A stretch of DNA of 64,000 nucleotides from an uncultured Lachnospiraceae bacterium (GTDB lineage: Bacteria > Bacillota > Clostridia > Lachnospirales > Lachnospiraceae): NCBI GenBank assembly GCA_910576535.1, contig CAJTKK010000002.1, positions 168,561-232,560 on the forward strand, read 5' to 3'. Every line of letters starts with the position of its first letter. The first letter of the stretch is position 1. A model generated the notes under the pieces. The model worked only from the letters and a program-made list of their open reading frames with translations. It did no database searches and was not told the DNA's origin. The position numbers were made by a program, and so were the translations under genes. This document shows, in pieces, positions 26,313 through 35,004 of the stretch.

Positions 26313-27131
26313 ATGCCTATTTTCACCGATTATCATCTTCATACATGTTATTCTGGCGATTCCCAAACCCCTATGGAAGAAATGATTGAAAAGGGGATTT
26401 CCCAGGGGATGGATACGCTGTGTTTTACGGAACATATGGATATGGATTTCCCCTATGCAACAGAGGAAGAAAAAGGGCGTTTTGAGCTGGATATGGAAGC
26501 TTACCGGCAGGGGTTTGCCCGGTGCAGGGAAAAGTATGGGGACAGGATTCAATTGAATTTCGGGGTGGAGCTGGGGATACAGCCTCATATTGCAGATAAA
26601 TTAGAACAGTATACGAAACAATATGATTTTGATTTTGTAATCGCTTCTTCACATCTATGCAACGGAAAAGATCCTTATTATCCGGAATTTTATGACGGAC
26701 GAAGTGAAGAAGAAGCGTACCGTGAATATTTTCAGTCTATTTTGGACAATTTAAAAACGTTCCATGATTTTGATGTGTATGGGCATCTGGATTATGTGGT
26801 GCGTTACGGCCCTATGAAAGATAAAGGCTATTCTTATGACAAGTATAAGGATATTCTGGATAAGATATTGCATTATCTTGTGGAAAACGGGAAAGGCATA
26901 GAAATCAACACGGGTTCAGTCCCCCATGGGCTTAGGGAACTGAACCCATGCACAGACATCATAAGGCGTTTTCATGAACTGGGAGGGGAAGTAATTACCG
27001 TCGGTTCCGATGCCCATGCCCCGGGTCGCATCGCGGAAGGATTCGGAAGGGCGGAGGAGATTTTGAAGTCCTGCGGATACAAATATTATACGGTTTTTTC
27101 AAGGCGTCGGCCCGAATATATTAAATTGTAA
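26313..27131 (+). CDS. PHP-domain histidinol-phosphatase
   Basis: 272 aa. PHP metal ligands: DYHLHTCYSGD at the N-terminus, FTEHMD, GVELG, SSHL, YGHLDY and GSDAH. The arrangement fits the HisK-type histidinol-phosphatase, catalysing the eighth step of histidine synthesis, but PHP phosphoesterases of other specificity cannot be excluded because no his genes are nearby. Ribosome site AAAGGAG, ATG at 26313. Confidence 0.82.
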   Translation: MPIFTDYHLHTCYSGDSQTPMEEMIEKGISQGMDTLCFTEHMDMDFPYATEEEKGRFELDMEAYRQGFARCREKYGDRIQLNFGVELGIQPHIADKLEQYTKQYDFDFVIASSHLCNGKDPYYPEFYDGRSEEEAYREYFQSILDNLKTFHDFDVYGHLDYVVRYGPMKDKGYSYDKYKDILDKILHYLVENGKGIEINTGSVPHGLRELNPCTDIIRRFHELGGEVITVGSDAHAPGRIAEGFGRAEEILKSCGYKYYTVFSRRRPEYIKL

Positions 27132-27179
27132 AGTTTTTATTAAAAAACGGGCAAACGGCAATTATTTTTGAATTACATC

Positions 27180-27208
27180 TTGAATTTTCTGGACAAATTA
27201 GGTAAAAT
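27180..27208 (+). promoter_or_regulatory. Predicted promoter of gap
   Basis: TTGAAT (27180-27185), 17-bp spacer, TAAAAT (27203-27208). A hairpin CAATCGTTC / GGATGATTG (27231-27250, two wobbles) lies in the leader and could stabilise the mRNA or bind a regulator. Confidence 0.5.
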
Positions 27209-27292
27209 AATCCTACTGATAAAATTTTGACAATCGTTCAAGGATGATTGCAAAATGATATAAACAAATTTATTTTCTAGGAGGAAACTAAA

Positions 27293-28294
27293 ATGGCAGT
27301 AAGAGTAGCAATTAATGGTTTCGGCCGTATCGGTCGTCTTGCTTTCAGACAGATGTTTGGGGCAGAAGGATACGAAGTAGTAGCAATCAACGATTTAACA
27401 AGCCCTAAGATGTTGGCACATTTGCTGAAATATGATTCTTCACAGGGTAAATATGCAAAAGCTGATACAGTAGTAGCTGGTGAAGATTCTATTACAGTTG
27501 ACGGAAAGACTATTACAATCTACAAAGAAGCAGATGCTAATAAGCTTCCTTGGGGAGAATTGAAAGTAGACGTTGTTCTGGAATGTACAGGCTTCTATAC
27601 ATCTAAAGACAAAGCACAGGCTCACATCAATGCGGGCGCACGTAAAGTTGTTATTTCCGCACCTGCTGGAAATGATTTGCCGACTATCGTTTTCAATGTA
27701 AACCATGAGACATTGAAACCGGAAGATACTATTATTTCCGCTGCATCTTGTACAACAAACTGCTTGGCTCCTATGGCTAAAGCATTGAATGACTTAGCTG
27801 GAATCAAATCCGGTATCATGAGTACCATCCATGCATATACAGGCGACCAGATGATTCTTGATGGACCTCAGAGAAAAGGCGATTTAAGAAGAAGCCGTGC
27901 AGGCGCTGTTAATATCGTTCCTAACTCCACAGGCGCTGCAAAAGCAATCGGTCTTGTTATTCCTGAACTGAATGGCAAATTGATTGGTTCCGCTCAGCGT
28001 GTTCCTACACCGACAGGTTCTACTACTATCTTAGTTGCAACTGTTGAAAAATCCGTAACAAAAGATGAAATCAACGCAGCTATGAAAGCAGCAGCTACAG
28101 AATCTTTCGGATACAACGAAGACGAAATCGTTTCCTCCGATATCGTAGGCAGCACATACGGTTCTATCTTTGATGCTACACAGACGATGGTTGGCGAAGA
28201 CAACTTGGTTCAGGTAGTTTCATGGTATGACAATGAAAATTCTTACACAAGCCAGATGGTAAGGACAATCAAATACTTCTCTGAATTAGCATAA
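27293..28294 (+). CDS. gap: Glyceraldehyde-3-phosphate dehydrogenase
   Basis: 333 aa. NAD-binding INGFGRIGRLAFRQ at the N-terminus, active-site Cys in SAASCTTNCLAP, and HAYTGDQMILDGP. Type I phosphorylating glycolytic enzyme. Codon use is strongly biased (GCA, GTT, ATC, few rare codons), as in highly expressed genes. The last ten codons lie inside a 50-bp tandem repeat that continues past the stop. Ribosome site TAGGAGGAAACTAAA. Confidence 0.97.
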   Translation: MAVRVAINGFGRIGRLAFRQMFGAEGYEVVAINDLTSPKMLAHLLKYDSSQGKYAKADTVVAGEDSITVDGKTITIYKEADANKLPWGELKVDVVLECTGFYTSKDKAQAHINAGARKVVISAPAGNDLPTIVFNVNHETLKPEDTIISAASCTTNCLAPMAKALNDLAGIKSGIMSTIHAYTGDQMILDGPQRKGDLRRSRAGAVNIVPNSTGAAKAIGLVIPELNGKLIGSAQRVPTPTGSTTILVATVEKSVTKDEINAAMKAAATESFGYNEDEIVSSDIVGSTYGSIFDATQTMVGEDNLVQVVSWYDNENSYTSQMVRTIKYFSELA

Positions 28295-28432
28295 GTGATT
28301 GAGATTGTCCTCGGACAATCAAATACTTCTCTGAGTTAGCATAAGTGGTTGAGATTGTCCTCGGACAATCAAATACTTCTCTGAGTTAGCATAAGTGGTT
28401 GAGATTGTCCTTGGGCAATCGAATACTTTTCA
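28263..28432 (+). repeat. 50-bp tandem repeat duplicating the 3' end of gap
   Basis: Three full units (28263-28312, 28313-28362, 28363-28412) and a diverged partial fourth (28413-28432). Units 2 and 3 are identical and differ from unit 1 by two bases. Each starts GGACAATC and ends GATTGTCCTC, so each unit is closed by an 8-bp inverted repeat, and adjacent units also form GATTGTCC-TC-GGACAATC. Unit 1 holds the real gap stop codon; the others repeat the last codons and stop as untranslated RNA. Confidence 0.95.
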
Positions 28433-28443
28433 AATCAAGACCT

Positions 28444-28476
28444 AAAAAGGTCCGGTCGTGTGGACCGGGCCTTTTT
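28444..28476 (+). terminator. Strong terminator of gap
   Basis: Arms AAAAAGGTCCGGTC and GGACCGGGCCTTTTT (one G-U pair), loop GTGT, 28444-28476. It follows the tandem repeats. Confidence 0.92.
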
Positions 28477-28482
28477 ATACGT

Positions 28483-28547
28483 AGCCCCGTATAGAGGAAA
28501 TATGCCGCTATGGGGCGCGGGAGTAGGGGAGAATCTTCTCTGCTCGA
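28483..28547 (+). repeat. Dispersed two-hairpin repeat, copy 1 (shortened)
   Basis: A diverged, about 65-bp form of the 87-bp repeat found twice at 30746-30918: AGCCCCGTATAGAGGAAAT, then a shortened first hairpin, GGGGCGCG, and GAGTAGGGGAGA/TCTTCTCTGCTC, ending CTCGAT. It lies just upstream of pgk. A separate hairpin GGCTGC-AGAG-GCAGCC follows at 28579-28594. Confidence 0.75.
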
Positions 28548-28662
28548 TGAGTTAGGCGCGGGAATACGCAAAAGAATTGGCTGCAGAGGCAGCCTTTGCT
28601 TTGCGCAATGGACAGGAGGAATAATTCCTTCCTTAATTTAAGATGATATGGAGGCGGTTATC

Positions 28663-29886
28663 ATGGGATTAAACAAAAAATCGGTAGATGATATCAATGT
28701 GAACGGCAAACGCGTTCTGGTAAGATGTGATTTCAACGTGCCTTTGAAGAATGGCGAAATTACGGATGAGACACGTATTGTGGCAGCACTTCCGACGATT
28801 CAGAAACTGTTAAAGGATGGCGGCAAAGTGATTCTTTGCTCACATCTTGGAAAAGTAAAAAATGGCCCTAACGAAGGCGAATCTTTGGCGCCGGTGGCAA
28901 AAAGGCTTTCCGAAAAACTTGGAAAAGAAGTTAATTTCGTTGCAGATTACAACGTAACCGGTGAAGCGGCTACGGCAGCAGTAGAAGCTATGAAAGAAGG
29001 GGATGTGGTTCTTCTTCAGAATACACGTTTCCGCGGAAAAGAAGAAACGAAGAACGGCGAAGAGTTCAGCAAAGAATTGGCTGATTTGGCAGATGTATAT
29101 GTTTGTGATGCATTTGGTTCTTCCCATAGGGCACATGCTTCCGTAGCAGGCGTTACCGAGTGTGTACGCGCAAAAGGCGGCGAATGTGCGGTTGGATATT
29201 TGATGCAGAAAGAAATTGATTTCCTTGGCAATGCAGTAGAAAATCCGGTAAGGCCTTTTGTTGCAATCCTTGGCGGTGCAAAAGTTGCGGATAAACTGAA
29301 TGTTATCAACAATCTGTTAGAGAAATGCGATACTCTGATTATCGGCGGCGGTATGGCTTTCACTTTCTTAAAAGCAAAAGGATATGAAATCGGTAACTCT
29401 TTGGTTGACGAAGAAAAAATTGATTACTGCAAAGAAATGATGGATAAGGCTGAGAAGCTCGGCAAGAAGTTGCTGCTTCCCATCGACACCACAATTGCAG
29501 CAGGCTTCCCGAACCCTATTGATGCGGAAATCGAAGTATCCGTTGTGGATGCAGATAAGATTCCGGCTGATATGGAAGGGCTCGATATCGGCGATAAGAC
29601 TGCAGAACTTTATGCAGATGCTGTAAAATCGGCAAAAACCGTTGTTTGGAACGGACCTATGGGCGTATTCGAGAACCCTGTCCTGGCAAAAGGTACGATT
29701 GCAGTTGCAAAAGCTTTAGCAGAAACAGATGCAACAACGATTATCGGCGGTGGAGACAGTGCAGCGGCGGTAAACCAGTTAGGGTTTGCGGATAAAATGT
29801 CTCATATTTCTACAGGCGGCGGCGCTTCCCTGGAATTTTTGGAAGGCAAAGAATTGCCGGGCGTTATGGCAGCAGATGACAAATAA
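28663..29886 (+). CDS. pgk: Phosphoglycerate kinase
   Basis: 407 aa from ATG 28663 (GGAGG upstream). Substrate-binding VRCDFNVPLKNG, ILGGAKVADK and the nucleotide motif GGGDSAAAV are intact. Transfers phosphate from 1,3-bisphosphoglycerate to ADP. Codon use is that of a highly expressed gene. It is separated from gap by a terminator and repeats, so it probably has its own transcript with tpiA, though I found no clear consensus promoter in 28477-28662. Confidence 0.97.
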   Translation: MGLNKKSVDDINVNGKRVLVRCDFNVPLKNGEITDETRIVAALPTIQKLLKDGGKVILCSHLGKVKNGPNEGESLAPVAKRLSEKLGKEVNFVADYNVTGEAATAAVEAMKEGDVVLLQNTRFRGKEETKNGEEFSKELADLADVYVCDAFGSSHRAHASVAGVTECVRAKGGECAVGYLMQKEIDFLGNAVENPVRPFVAILGGAKVADKLNVINNLLEKCDTLIIGGGMAFTFLKAKGYEIGNSLVDEEKIDYCKEMMDKAEKLGKKLLLPIDTTIAAGFPNPIDAEIEVSVVDADKIPADMEGLDIGDKTAELYADAVKSAKTVVWNGPMGVFENPVLAKGTIAVAKALAETDATTIIGGGDSAAAVNQLGFADKMSHISTGGGASLEFLEGKELPGVMAADDK

Positions 29887-29934
29887 TAAGATGCCTGTTT
29901 TAGGAAAAACAGATGGATTGAAGGAGAAATAAAA

Positions 29935-30684
29935 ATGGCAAGAAAGAAAATTATCGCTGGAAACTGGAAGATGAATATGACTCCCAGCGAAGCAGTAGAA
30001 TTGGTTAATACATTAAAACCTTTGGTTGTAACAGAAGAAGCAGATGTGGTATTCTGCGTTCCTTCTATTGATATTATCCCTGCAATGGAAGCAGCAAAGG
30101 GAACCAATATCCAGATTGGTGCAGAAAATATGTACTATGAGGAAAAAGGCGCTTATACAGGCGAGATTTCCCCGAACATGTTAACAGATGTAGGCGTAAA
30201 ATATGTTATTATCGGTCATTCCGAGAGAAGGGAATATTTTGCGGAAACGGATGAAACAGTAAATAAGAAAGTATTAAAAGCTTTTGAACATGGCATTACT
30301 CCGATTATCTGCTGTGGCGAATCTTTGACACAGAGAGAGCAGGGAATCACGATTGACTGGATTCGTCAACAGATTAAGATTGCATTCTTAAATGTGACGG
30401 CAGCTCAGGCAGCAACCGCTGTAATCGCATATGAACCCATTTGGGCAATCGGTACAGGCAAGACAGCTACCACAGAGCAGGCACAGGAAGTTTGTAAAGC
30501 AATCCGTGAGTGCATCGCAGAAATCTATGATGAAGCAACGGCAGAAGCAATCCGCATCCAGTACGGCGGTTCCGTAAATGCAGCGACTGCACCGGAATTG
30601 TTCGGACAGCCGGACATCGACGGAGGCTTAGTTGGCGGCGCATCCTTGAAACCGGACTTCGGAAAAATCGTGAACTACAAATAA
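29935..30684 (+). CDS. tpiA: Triosephosphate isomerase
   Basis: 249 aa. Catalytic Lys in GNWKMN (about 9-14), His in IIGHSERREYF, Glu in AYEPIWAIGTGKTA, and phosphate-binding QYGGSVNAA. Interconverts dihydroxyacetone phosphate and glyceraldehyde 3-phosphate. It starts 48 bp after pgk behind AAGGAG and forms the pgk-tpiA unit of lower glycolysis. Confidence 0.97.
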   Translation: MARKKIIAGNWKMNMTPSEAVELVNTLKPLVVTEEADVVFCVPSIDIIPAMEAAKGTNIQIGAENMYYEEKGAYTGEISPNMLTDVGVKYVIIGHSERREYFAETDETVNKKVLKAFEHGITPIICCGESLTQREQGITIDWIRQQIKIAFLNVTAAQAATAVIAYEPIWAIGTGKTATTEQAQEVCKAIRECIAEIYDEATAEAIRIQYGGSVNAATAPELFGQPDIDGGLVGGASLKPDFGKIVNYK

Positions 30685-30701
30685 ATAAAAAAACAATAAA
30701 C

Positions 30702-30740
30702 AATGCCGGATATGGGAATTATAATCCTATATCCGGCATT
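30702..30740 (+). terminator. Hairpin after tpiA, possible terminator
   Basis: Fifteen-pair stem AATGCCGGATATGGG / CCTATATCCGGCATT with one G-U pair (30702-30740). Only a short CTTAT follows, so it may end transcription weakly or protect the 3' end. Confidence 0.55.
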
Positions 30741-30745
30741 CTTAT

Positions 30746-30918
30746 GCACAGCCCCGTGTAAAGGAAATAAGCTGCCATGCAGCACACGGGGCGCGCGGCA
30801 AGTAGAGGAAGATGAATCTTCCCTACTCGATGGCACAGCCCCATGCAGAGGAAATAAGCTGCTATGCAGCACACGGGGCGCGCGGCGAGTAGAGGAAGAT
30901 GAATCTTCTCTACTCGAT
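30746..30918 (+). repeat. Two tandem copies of an 87-bp two-hairpin repeat
   Basis: Units at 30746-30832 and 30833-30918, about 95% identical. Each holds hairpin A (CCCCGTGT / ACACGGGG enclosing GCTGC / GCAGC), a GCGCGCGGC linker, and hairpin B (AGTAGAGGAAGAT / ATCTTCTCTACT). The left part of unit 2 has lost one outer arm (CCCCATGC). A third, shortened copy is at 28483. Frames running through them on both strands give repetitive spurious peptides. REP/BIME-like intergenic elements are the nearest known type. Confidence 0.92.
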
Positions 30919-30988
30919 TTGGATAGGAATGGGGTATTAAATGGCGCCCCCGGAAAGGTTTTCTGAGGCCCAAAGTTGAAAATAGCGC

Positions 30989-31018
30989 TTGACAAAAAAA
31001 GGGATTCGTGAATATAAT
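30989..31018 (+). promoter_or_regulatory. Promoter of the CotH-VTC-DUF4956 cassette
   Basis: TTGACA (30989-30994), 18-bp spacer, TATAAT (31013-31018), 56 bp before the first gene. Confidence 0.8.
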
Positions 31019-31074
31019 GCTTTAAAATATTACAAAAATAGGACAAGGTTAAAGTTGTATACTATTTCAGATAG

Positions 31075-33570
31075 ATGAGAAAAAGGGAATCCCTTAAAAA
31101 TGGTAGGGAAGTCCAATGTAGAAAGGAAGTCTTTGATATTTACAGGATAAAAGAAAAAATTAGCATTTGTTGTCTGACAATAATATTGTTATTGCTGTTA
31201 TTTGTTCTGGTTCAGAGAGGCGAAGAGGAAAGAGCAAATCGAGATGGGCTGGAAAGTATGACGGAGGATTTTGCTGCGGATGAAAAGGTTCAGAAAGATT
31301 CTGAAGTTGGAGCGGAGGCGGATGAGGAACTGGGGCTTCGCATTTTGACAGAAAGCGGCTTTTATGATGAAGATATTTGGTTAGAAGCAGAACTGGAAAA
31401 GGAAGGAAAGGTTTTCTATACTTCAGATGGTTCCATGCCGGGCAGGGAGGAAGGCGGAAGCACCCATTTGTATAGGGAGCCGATTTTGCTTGCAGCGGAG
31501 GACGAAGAGTCGGTAGAAGTGTATCGTTTTCTGGCTGTTTTTCAGGACGGAACGGAATCGGAAGTAGTGACGAATACCTATTTTATGGGGAAAAATGTTA
31601 AAAACCGGTATGATACAATGGTTATCAGCCTTGCAGCAGAAGATGATGATTTGTACGGATATGAAAACGGCATTTTTGTAGAAGGAAAGCTGAGGGCAGA
31701 TTGGGAGGCAGAGCATCCTGAAGAGGAGCCGGTTTTCGATACGCCGGCTAACTATAACGTAAGGGGAAGGCAGAGCGAGCGGGATGTCCATGTGGAAATA
31801 TTTGAGGCGGACGGGAAGCGGGTAGTGGCGCAGAATGGCGGCATACGTATTTCCGGGAACTTCACGAGGCAGTCGGAGCAGAAATCTTTTAAGCTTTACG
31901 CAAGAAAAGAATACGATGAGGTGCAAAACAGGTTTCGTTTCCCTTTTTTTGAGGACATGTATTCGGTGGAGGGCGGGAATGTAGTTGACCAATATAAATC
32001 GCTGAAAATCCGAAATACGGGGAATGACCGTTCGGAAGGGTTTATCAGGGATGAATTGGGGATGCGGTTGGCGACGGAGGCAGGATTTGCCGATACCCAA
32101 TCGGTACGGCCGGTAAGCGTATATATCAATGGTGTATATCAGGGGCTGTATTGGATGCATTCTACCTATGATGAGGAATATTTTGAAGAAAAGTATGGGA
32201 AATATGCCGGCGAAATGGTTGTGATAGGAAGCAGCGAGATGAACATGTCCGGCAGCAATGAAACAGAAAACCTGTATGCCGGGGAATATAATGAGATATA
32301 TGCAAAATATAGTTCTTTGGATTTGACGGAAGATAAAATTTGCCGGGAATTGAACGGCATGATTGATGTGGAAAATTATTTACAATATTATGCGCTGGAA
32401 ATTTATATGGCGAACCGCGACTGGCCGTATAATAATATTCAGGCATACCGGTATGTGGCGGCGGATGGCGAAGGCTATACGGAAAACACTGTATTTGACG
32501 GAAGGTACCGTTATCTTTTGTATGATGTGGATACGACGATGGGATTAGGGACGATAAGAGAGAGCCTGAATCCGATGCAGAGCTTTGAGACGTTGACATT
32601 ATTGGAAGAAAGGGGATATGCGCCCCTGTTTACTGCATTGATGGAACGGGAGGATTGCAGACAGTATTTTGCTTCCTATGTATGCAGTTTATTGAACGGG
32701 GCATATTCGGCGGAGAATGTGGCTGACGTTTTGGAGGATATGCATGAGTTAAGAAAGAACGAAATGCTGGAATATATCGAGGAAAGCATAAGAAACCCGG
32801 AACTTCCGGAAATCGGGGAACCATATTTGGAAATGCAGATGGATTGCATCCGGGCTTGGGCGGAAACTGCGCCGGAAAGTATGCTGGAAGGAATGAGGCA
32901 GAAATGGCAGTTAGGACAGACTTATACGCTTTATTTGCTGCTGCCGGATGGGGAAGGGGCCAGGATTAATAATATGACAGTAACAGAACCTGAGTTTACC
33001 GGCAGATATCTGAGCGGGTGCAATACCTGCCTGACACCGGTTCTTCCCAGTGGGAAGGAATTTCTTTATTGGGAAATTAATGGTGAACTGTATGCGGAGG
33101 AAGAAATTTGGATAGATGAAGGTATGCTTATTGACGGCGTGCTGTACGTGACCCTTTATACCCAAGAGCCGGAGGCTGGTTTGGAACTTAGCGAAATAAA
33201 AGCAAAGGGGAAGGAAGACTATATCGTTTTGACGAATACCTCCCATGAGGAAGTAAATACATGGGGATATTATCTGATGGATAAAGAAAAGGCATCCCAT
33301 ATGAATTACCTGAAAGAAACAGTCCTGGCGCCAGGGGAAAGCATCCGGATAGGCTGTAAAAACTATGATGGGGACGATGCATTCATGAAAGTCAATTTTA
33401 ACCTGAAAGAAGGGAAAGATGTAATGCTTGCTTATTCCGGGGCAGGGGTAAGGGAAAAAGTAAAGCTTCCGGATCTGGGGATGGATCAGGGAGTTTACAG
33501 GAAAAATACAATCACTGGAGTTTGGCGGGAGGAAAGGGAAATACCCAATGGCACTGGAATACAGAAATGA
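31075..33570 (+). CDS. CotH kinase family protein, membrane-anchored and exported
   Basis: 831 aa. One N-terminal membrane segment (about 28-46), then an acidic linker. A chitobiase/FN3-like beta domain (KVFYTSDGSMPG) follows at about 90-165. The CotH domain covers about 175-580 with SGNFTRQSEQKSFKLYARKEY, LKIRNTGNDRSEGFIRDE, MANRDWPYNN (about 447) and YDVDTTMG (about 483), the last two matching the catalytic Asp/Asn and metal-binding Asp of CotH kinases. A lamin-tail-like domain ends it (LELSEIKAKGKEDYIVL, about 705-800). The ATG at 31075 lacks a good ribosome site. Probably phosphorylates extracytoplasmic proteins. Confidence 0.88.
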   Translation: MRKRESLKNGREVQCRKEVFDIYRIKEKISICCLTIILLLLLFVLVQRGEEERANRDGLESMTEDFAADEKVQKDSEVGAEADEELGLRILTESGFYDEDIWLEAELEKEGKVFYTSDGSMPGREEGGSTHLYREPILLAAEDEESVEVYRFLAVFQDGTESEVVTNTYFMGKNVKNRYDTMVISLAAEDDDLYGYENGIFVEGKLRADWEAEHPEEEPVFDTPANYNVRGRQSERDVHVEIFEADGKRVVAQNGGIRISGNFTRQSEQKSFKLYARKEYDEVQNRFRFPFFEDMYSVEGGNVVDQYKSLKIRNTGNDRSEGFIRDELGMRLATEAGFADTQSVRPVSVYINGVYQGLYWMHSTYDEEYFEEKYGKYAGEMVVIGSSEMNMSGSNETENLYAGEYNEIYAKYSSLDLTEDKICRELNGMIDVENYLQYYALEIYMANRDWPYNNIQAYRYVAADGEGYTENTVFDGRYRYLLYDVDTTMGLGTIRESLNPMQSFETLTLLEERGYAPLFTALMEREDCRQYFASYVCSLLNGAYSAENVADVLEDMHELRKNEMLEYIEESIRNPELPEIGEPYLEMQMDCIRAWAETAPESMLEGMRQKWQLGQTYTLYLLLPDGEGARINNMTVTEPEFTGRYLSGCNTCLTPVLPSGKEFLYWEINGELYAEEEIWIDEGMLIDGVLYVTLYTQEPEAGLELSEIKAKGKEDYIVLTNTSHEEVNTWGYYLMDKEKASHMNYLKETVLAPGESIRIGCKNYDGDDAFMKVNFNLKEGKDVMLAYSGAGVREKVKLPDLGMDQGVYRKNTITGVWREEREIPNGTGIQK

Positions 33571-34258
33571 ATTAAAATATGTGGTTTCTGCGCAGCAGAT
33601 AGCGGTTCTAAAAAATAGGATCCGCCCTTTGATGGCTTTGGATGCCCATGCGGGAGAGAACGGGAAATATACGGTAAGAAGCGTTTATTTCGATGATTAT
33701 AAAGATACGTGTTATTTTGAAAATGAGGATGGCACAAGCCCGAGGGAAAAATTCAGGATACGTATTTACAATGCTGATGAAAGGGAAATCCATCTGGAAC
33801 TGAAACGGAAGGAAAGGGGGAAAACCCATAAAGATTCCTGCTCCCTGACCGTAGCCCAATGCCAGGCTTTCCTGGAGGGAAAGGGGATGGCATGTATGGG
33901 GCCATATCCGCCGGTTCTTCAGAAGTTTATCCTCAAATATCAATCGGAACTTTACCGGCCAAAGGTAATTGTGGAATACGATCGGGAGCCTTATATCTAT
34001 AAGGCGGGGAACGTCAGGGTTACTTTTGACACGGGCATACGCTCTTCCGGCCATGTGGGGGCATTTTTTAAAAAAGATATATTTACAAGGCCGGTTATGC
34101 CTATCGGTTATCATTTAATGGAAGTAAAATATGACGGCTTTTTGCCGGATGCTATTTATAGCAGCCTACAAAATGGCGGTCTTACGCAAGAAACTTTTTC
34201 TAAATATTATTTATGCAGAAGATACAACACAGGAGGAGTGAGAAAAAATGGGTTTTAG
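33548..34258 (+). CDS. VTC-domain protein (polyphosphate polymerase-like)
   Basis: 236 aa, all VTC domain (tunnel fold). Basic and acidic tunnel residues are visible: YRNELKYVV (5-12), VRSVYFDD, KFRIRIY, HLELKRKERGKTHK, EYDREPY and the final MEVKYDG. In yeast Vtc4 equivalents synthesise polyphosphate from ATP at the cytosolic face. It overlaps the CotH gene by 23 nt and the DUF4956 gene by 11 nt, so the three are translated as a unit. Activity in bacteria with this partner set is unproven; other triphosphate substrates are possible. Confidence 0.88.
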   Translation: MALEYRNELKYVVSAQQIAVLKNRIRPLMALDAHAGENGKYTVRSVYFDDYKDTCYFENEDGTSPREKFRIRIYNADEREIHLELKRKERGKTHKDSCSLTVAQCQAFLEGKGMACMGPYPPVLQKFILKYQSELYRPKVIVEYDREPYIYKAGNVRVTFDTGIRSSGHVGAFFKKDIFTRPVMPIGYHLMEVKYDGFLPDAIYSSLQNGGLTQETFSKYYLCRRYNTGGVRKNGF

Positions 34259-34919
34259 TGATGTTTTGAAGAAATCTTTTGTACAAGCAACGGCGGAGAG
34301 CATGAGCAGGGCGGATGCCATTGCGGCTTTGGCGGCGGCATGTCTTATTGCGGTCTATATTTTCTTTATTTACCGGGTTATAACGAGGAAAGCATTTTAT
34401 AATAAGAACTTTAATATTTCCTTAGTTGCACTTGCCTTAATTACAACGGCGATCATTTTATCCATCCAGTCCAGCGTAGTCATTTCCCTTGGTATGGTAG
34501 GCGCATTATCTATTGTCCGTTTCCGGACGGCAGTAAAGGAACCGATGGATTTGGTTTTTCTGTTTTGGTCCATCAGCGTGGGCATCATATGCGGCGCCGG
34601 GTTATTTGAAATTGCCGTTTTTTCTTCCTTGTTAATTACTTTTGCAATTTTGGCATTGGACCGTTTCCCTTCCACAAAGGAACCGGCAATCCTCATTGTG
34701 GATTCTTCTGATACTGACAGTGAAGAGCGGATTATGGAGACCTTGCAGCAATACAGCGTCCATAGCAAAGTAAAATCAAGAAATATGGATGTGGAAAGCT
34801 TGAATATGGTTATTGAAGTCCGTGTGAAAGATGGGGCAGAGTGTATCCGGGAAATCAGTCGCTTGGACGGGGTAAAAAATGTGTCCATGGTTTCCCAGGA
34901 GGGAGCGTCTACGTTTTAA
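34248..34919 (+). CDS. DUF4956 integral membrane protein
   Basis: 223 aa, four hydrophobic segments in the first 145 residues (IAALAAACLIAVYIFF, then ISLVALALITTAIIL, VVISLGMVGALSIVRF and a GAGLFEIAVFSSLLI region), then a soluble ferredoxin-fold-like C-terminus of about 75 aa. The SLGMVGALSIVRFRTAVKEP signature is typical of DUF4956. Function unknown. It is repeatedly found with VTC and CotH genes, suggesting it is the membrane component of the same process. Confidence 0.88.
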   Translation: MGFSDVLKKSFVQATAESMSRADAIAALAAACLIAVYIFFIYRVITRKAFYNKNFNISLVALALITTAIILSIQSSVVISLGMVGALSIVRFRTAVKEPMDLVFLFWSISVGIICGAGLFEIAVFSSLLITFAILALDRFPSTKEPAILIVDSSDTDSEERIMETLQQYSVHSKVKSRNMDVESLNMVIEVRVKDGAECIREISRLDGVKNVSMVSQEGASTF

Positions 34920-35004
34920 GGTTCAGTACCTCTTTTTCTAGTATTCCCTCACATTTTATGATAAAATAAAAACATATGTATAGATACAGGAAGGATGAAA
35001 AAGA

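Noticed and set aside
28263..28432. CRISPR array
   Set aside because: Units abut without spacers and derive from the gap coding end; no cas genes in the window.
30675..31046. Repetitive peptide frames on both strands over 30703-30966
   Set aside because: They are created by the 87-bp repeat (internal peptide repeats such as EEDESSLLD) and lack start signals.
31423..32160. Long minus-strand frame opposite the CotH gene
   Set aside because: Shadow of a strongly coding plus-strand gene; composition and lack of start signals do not support it.
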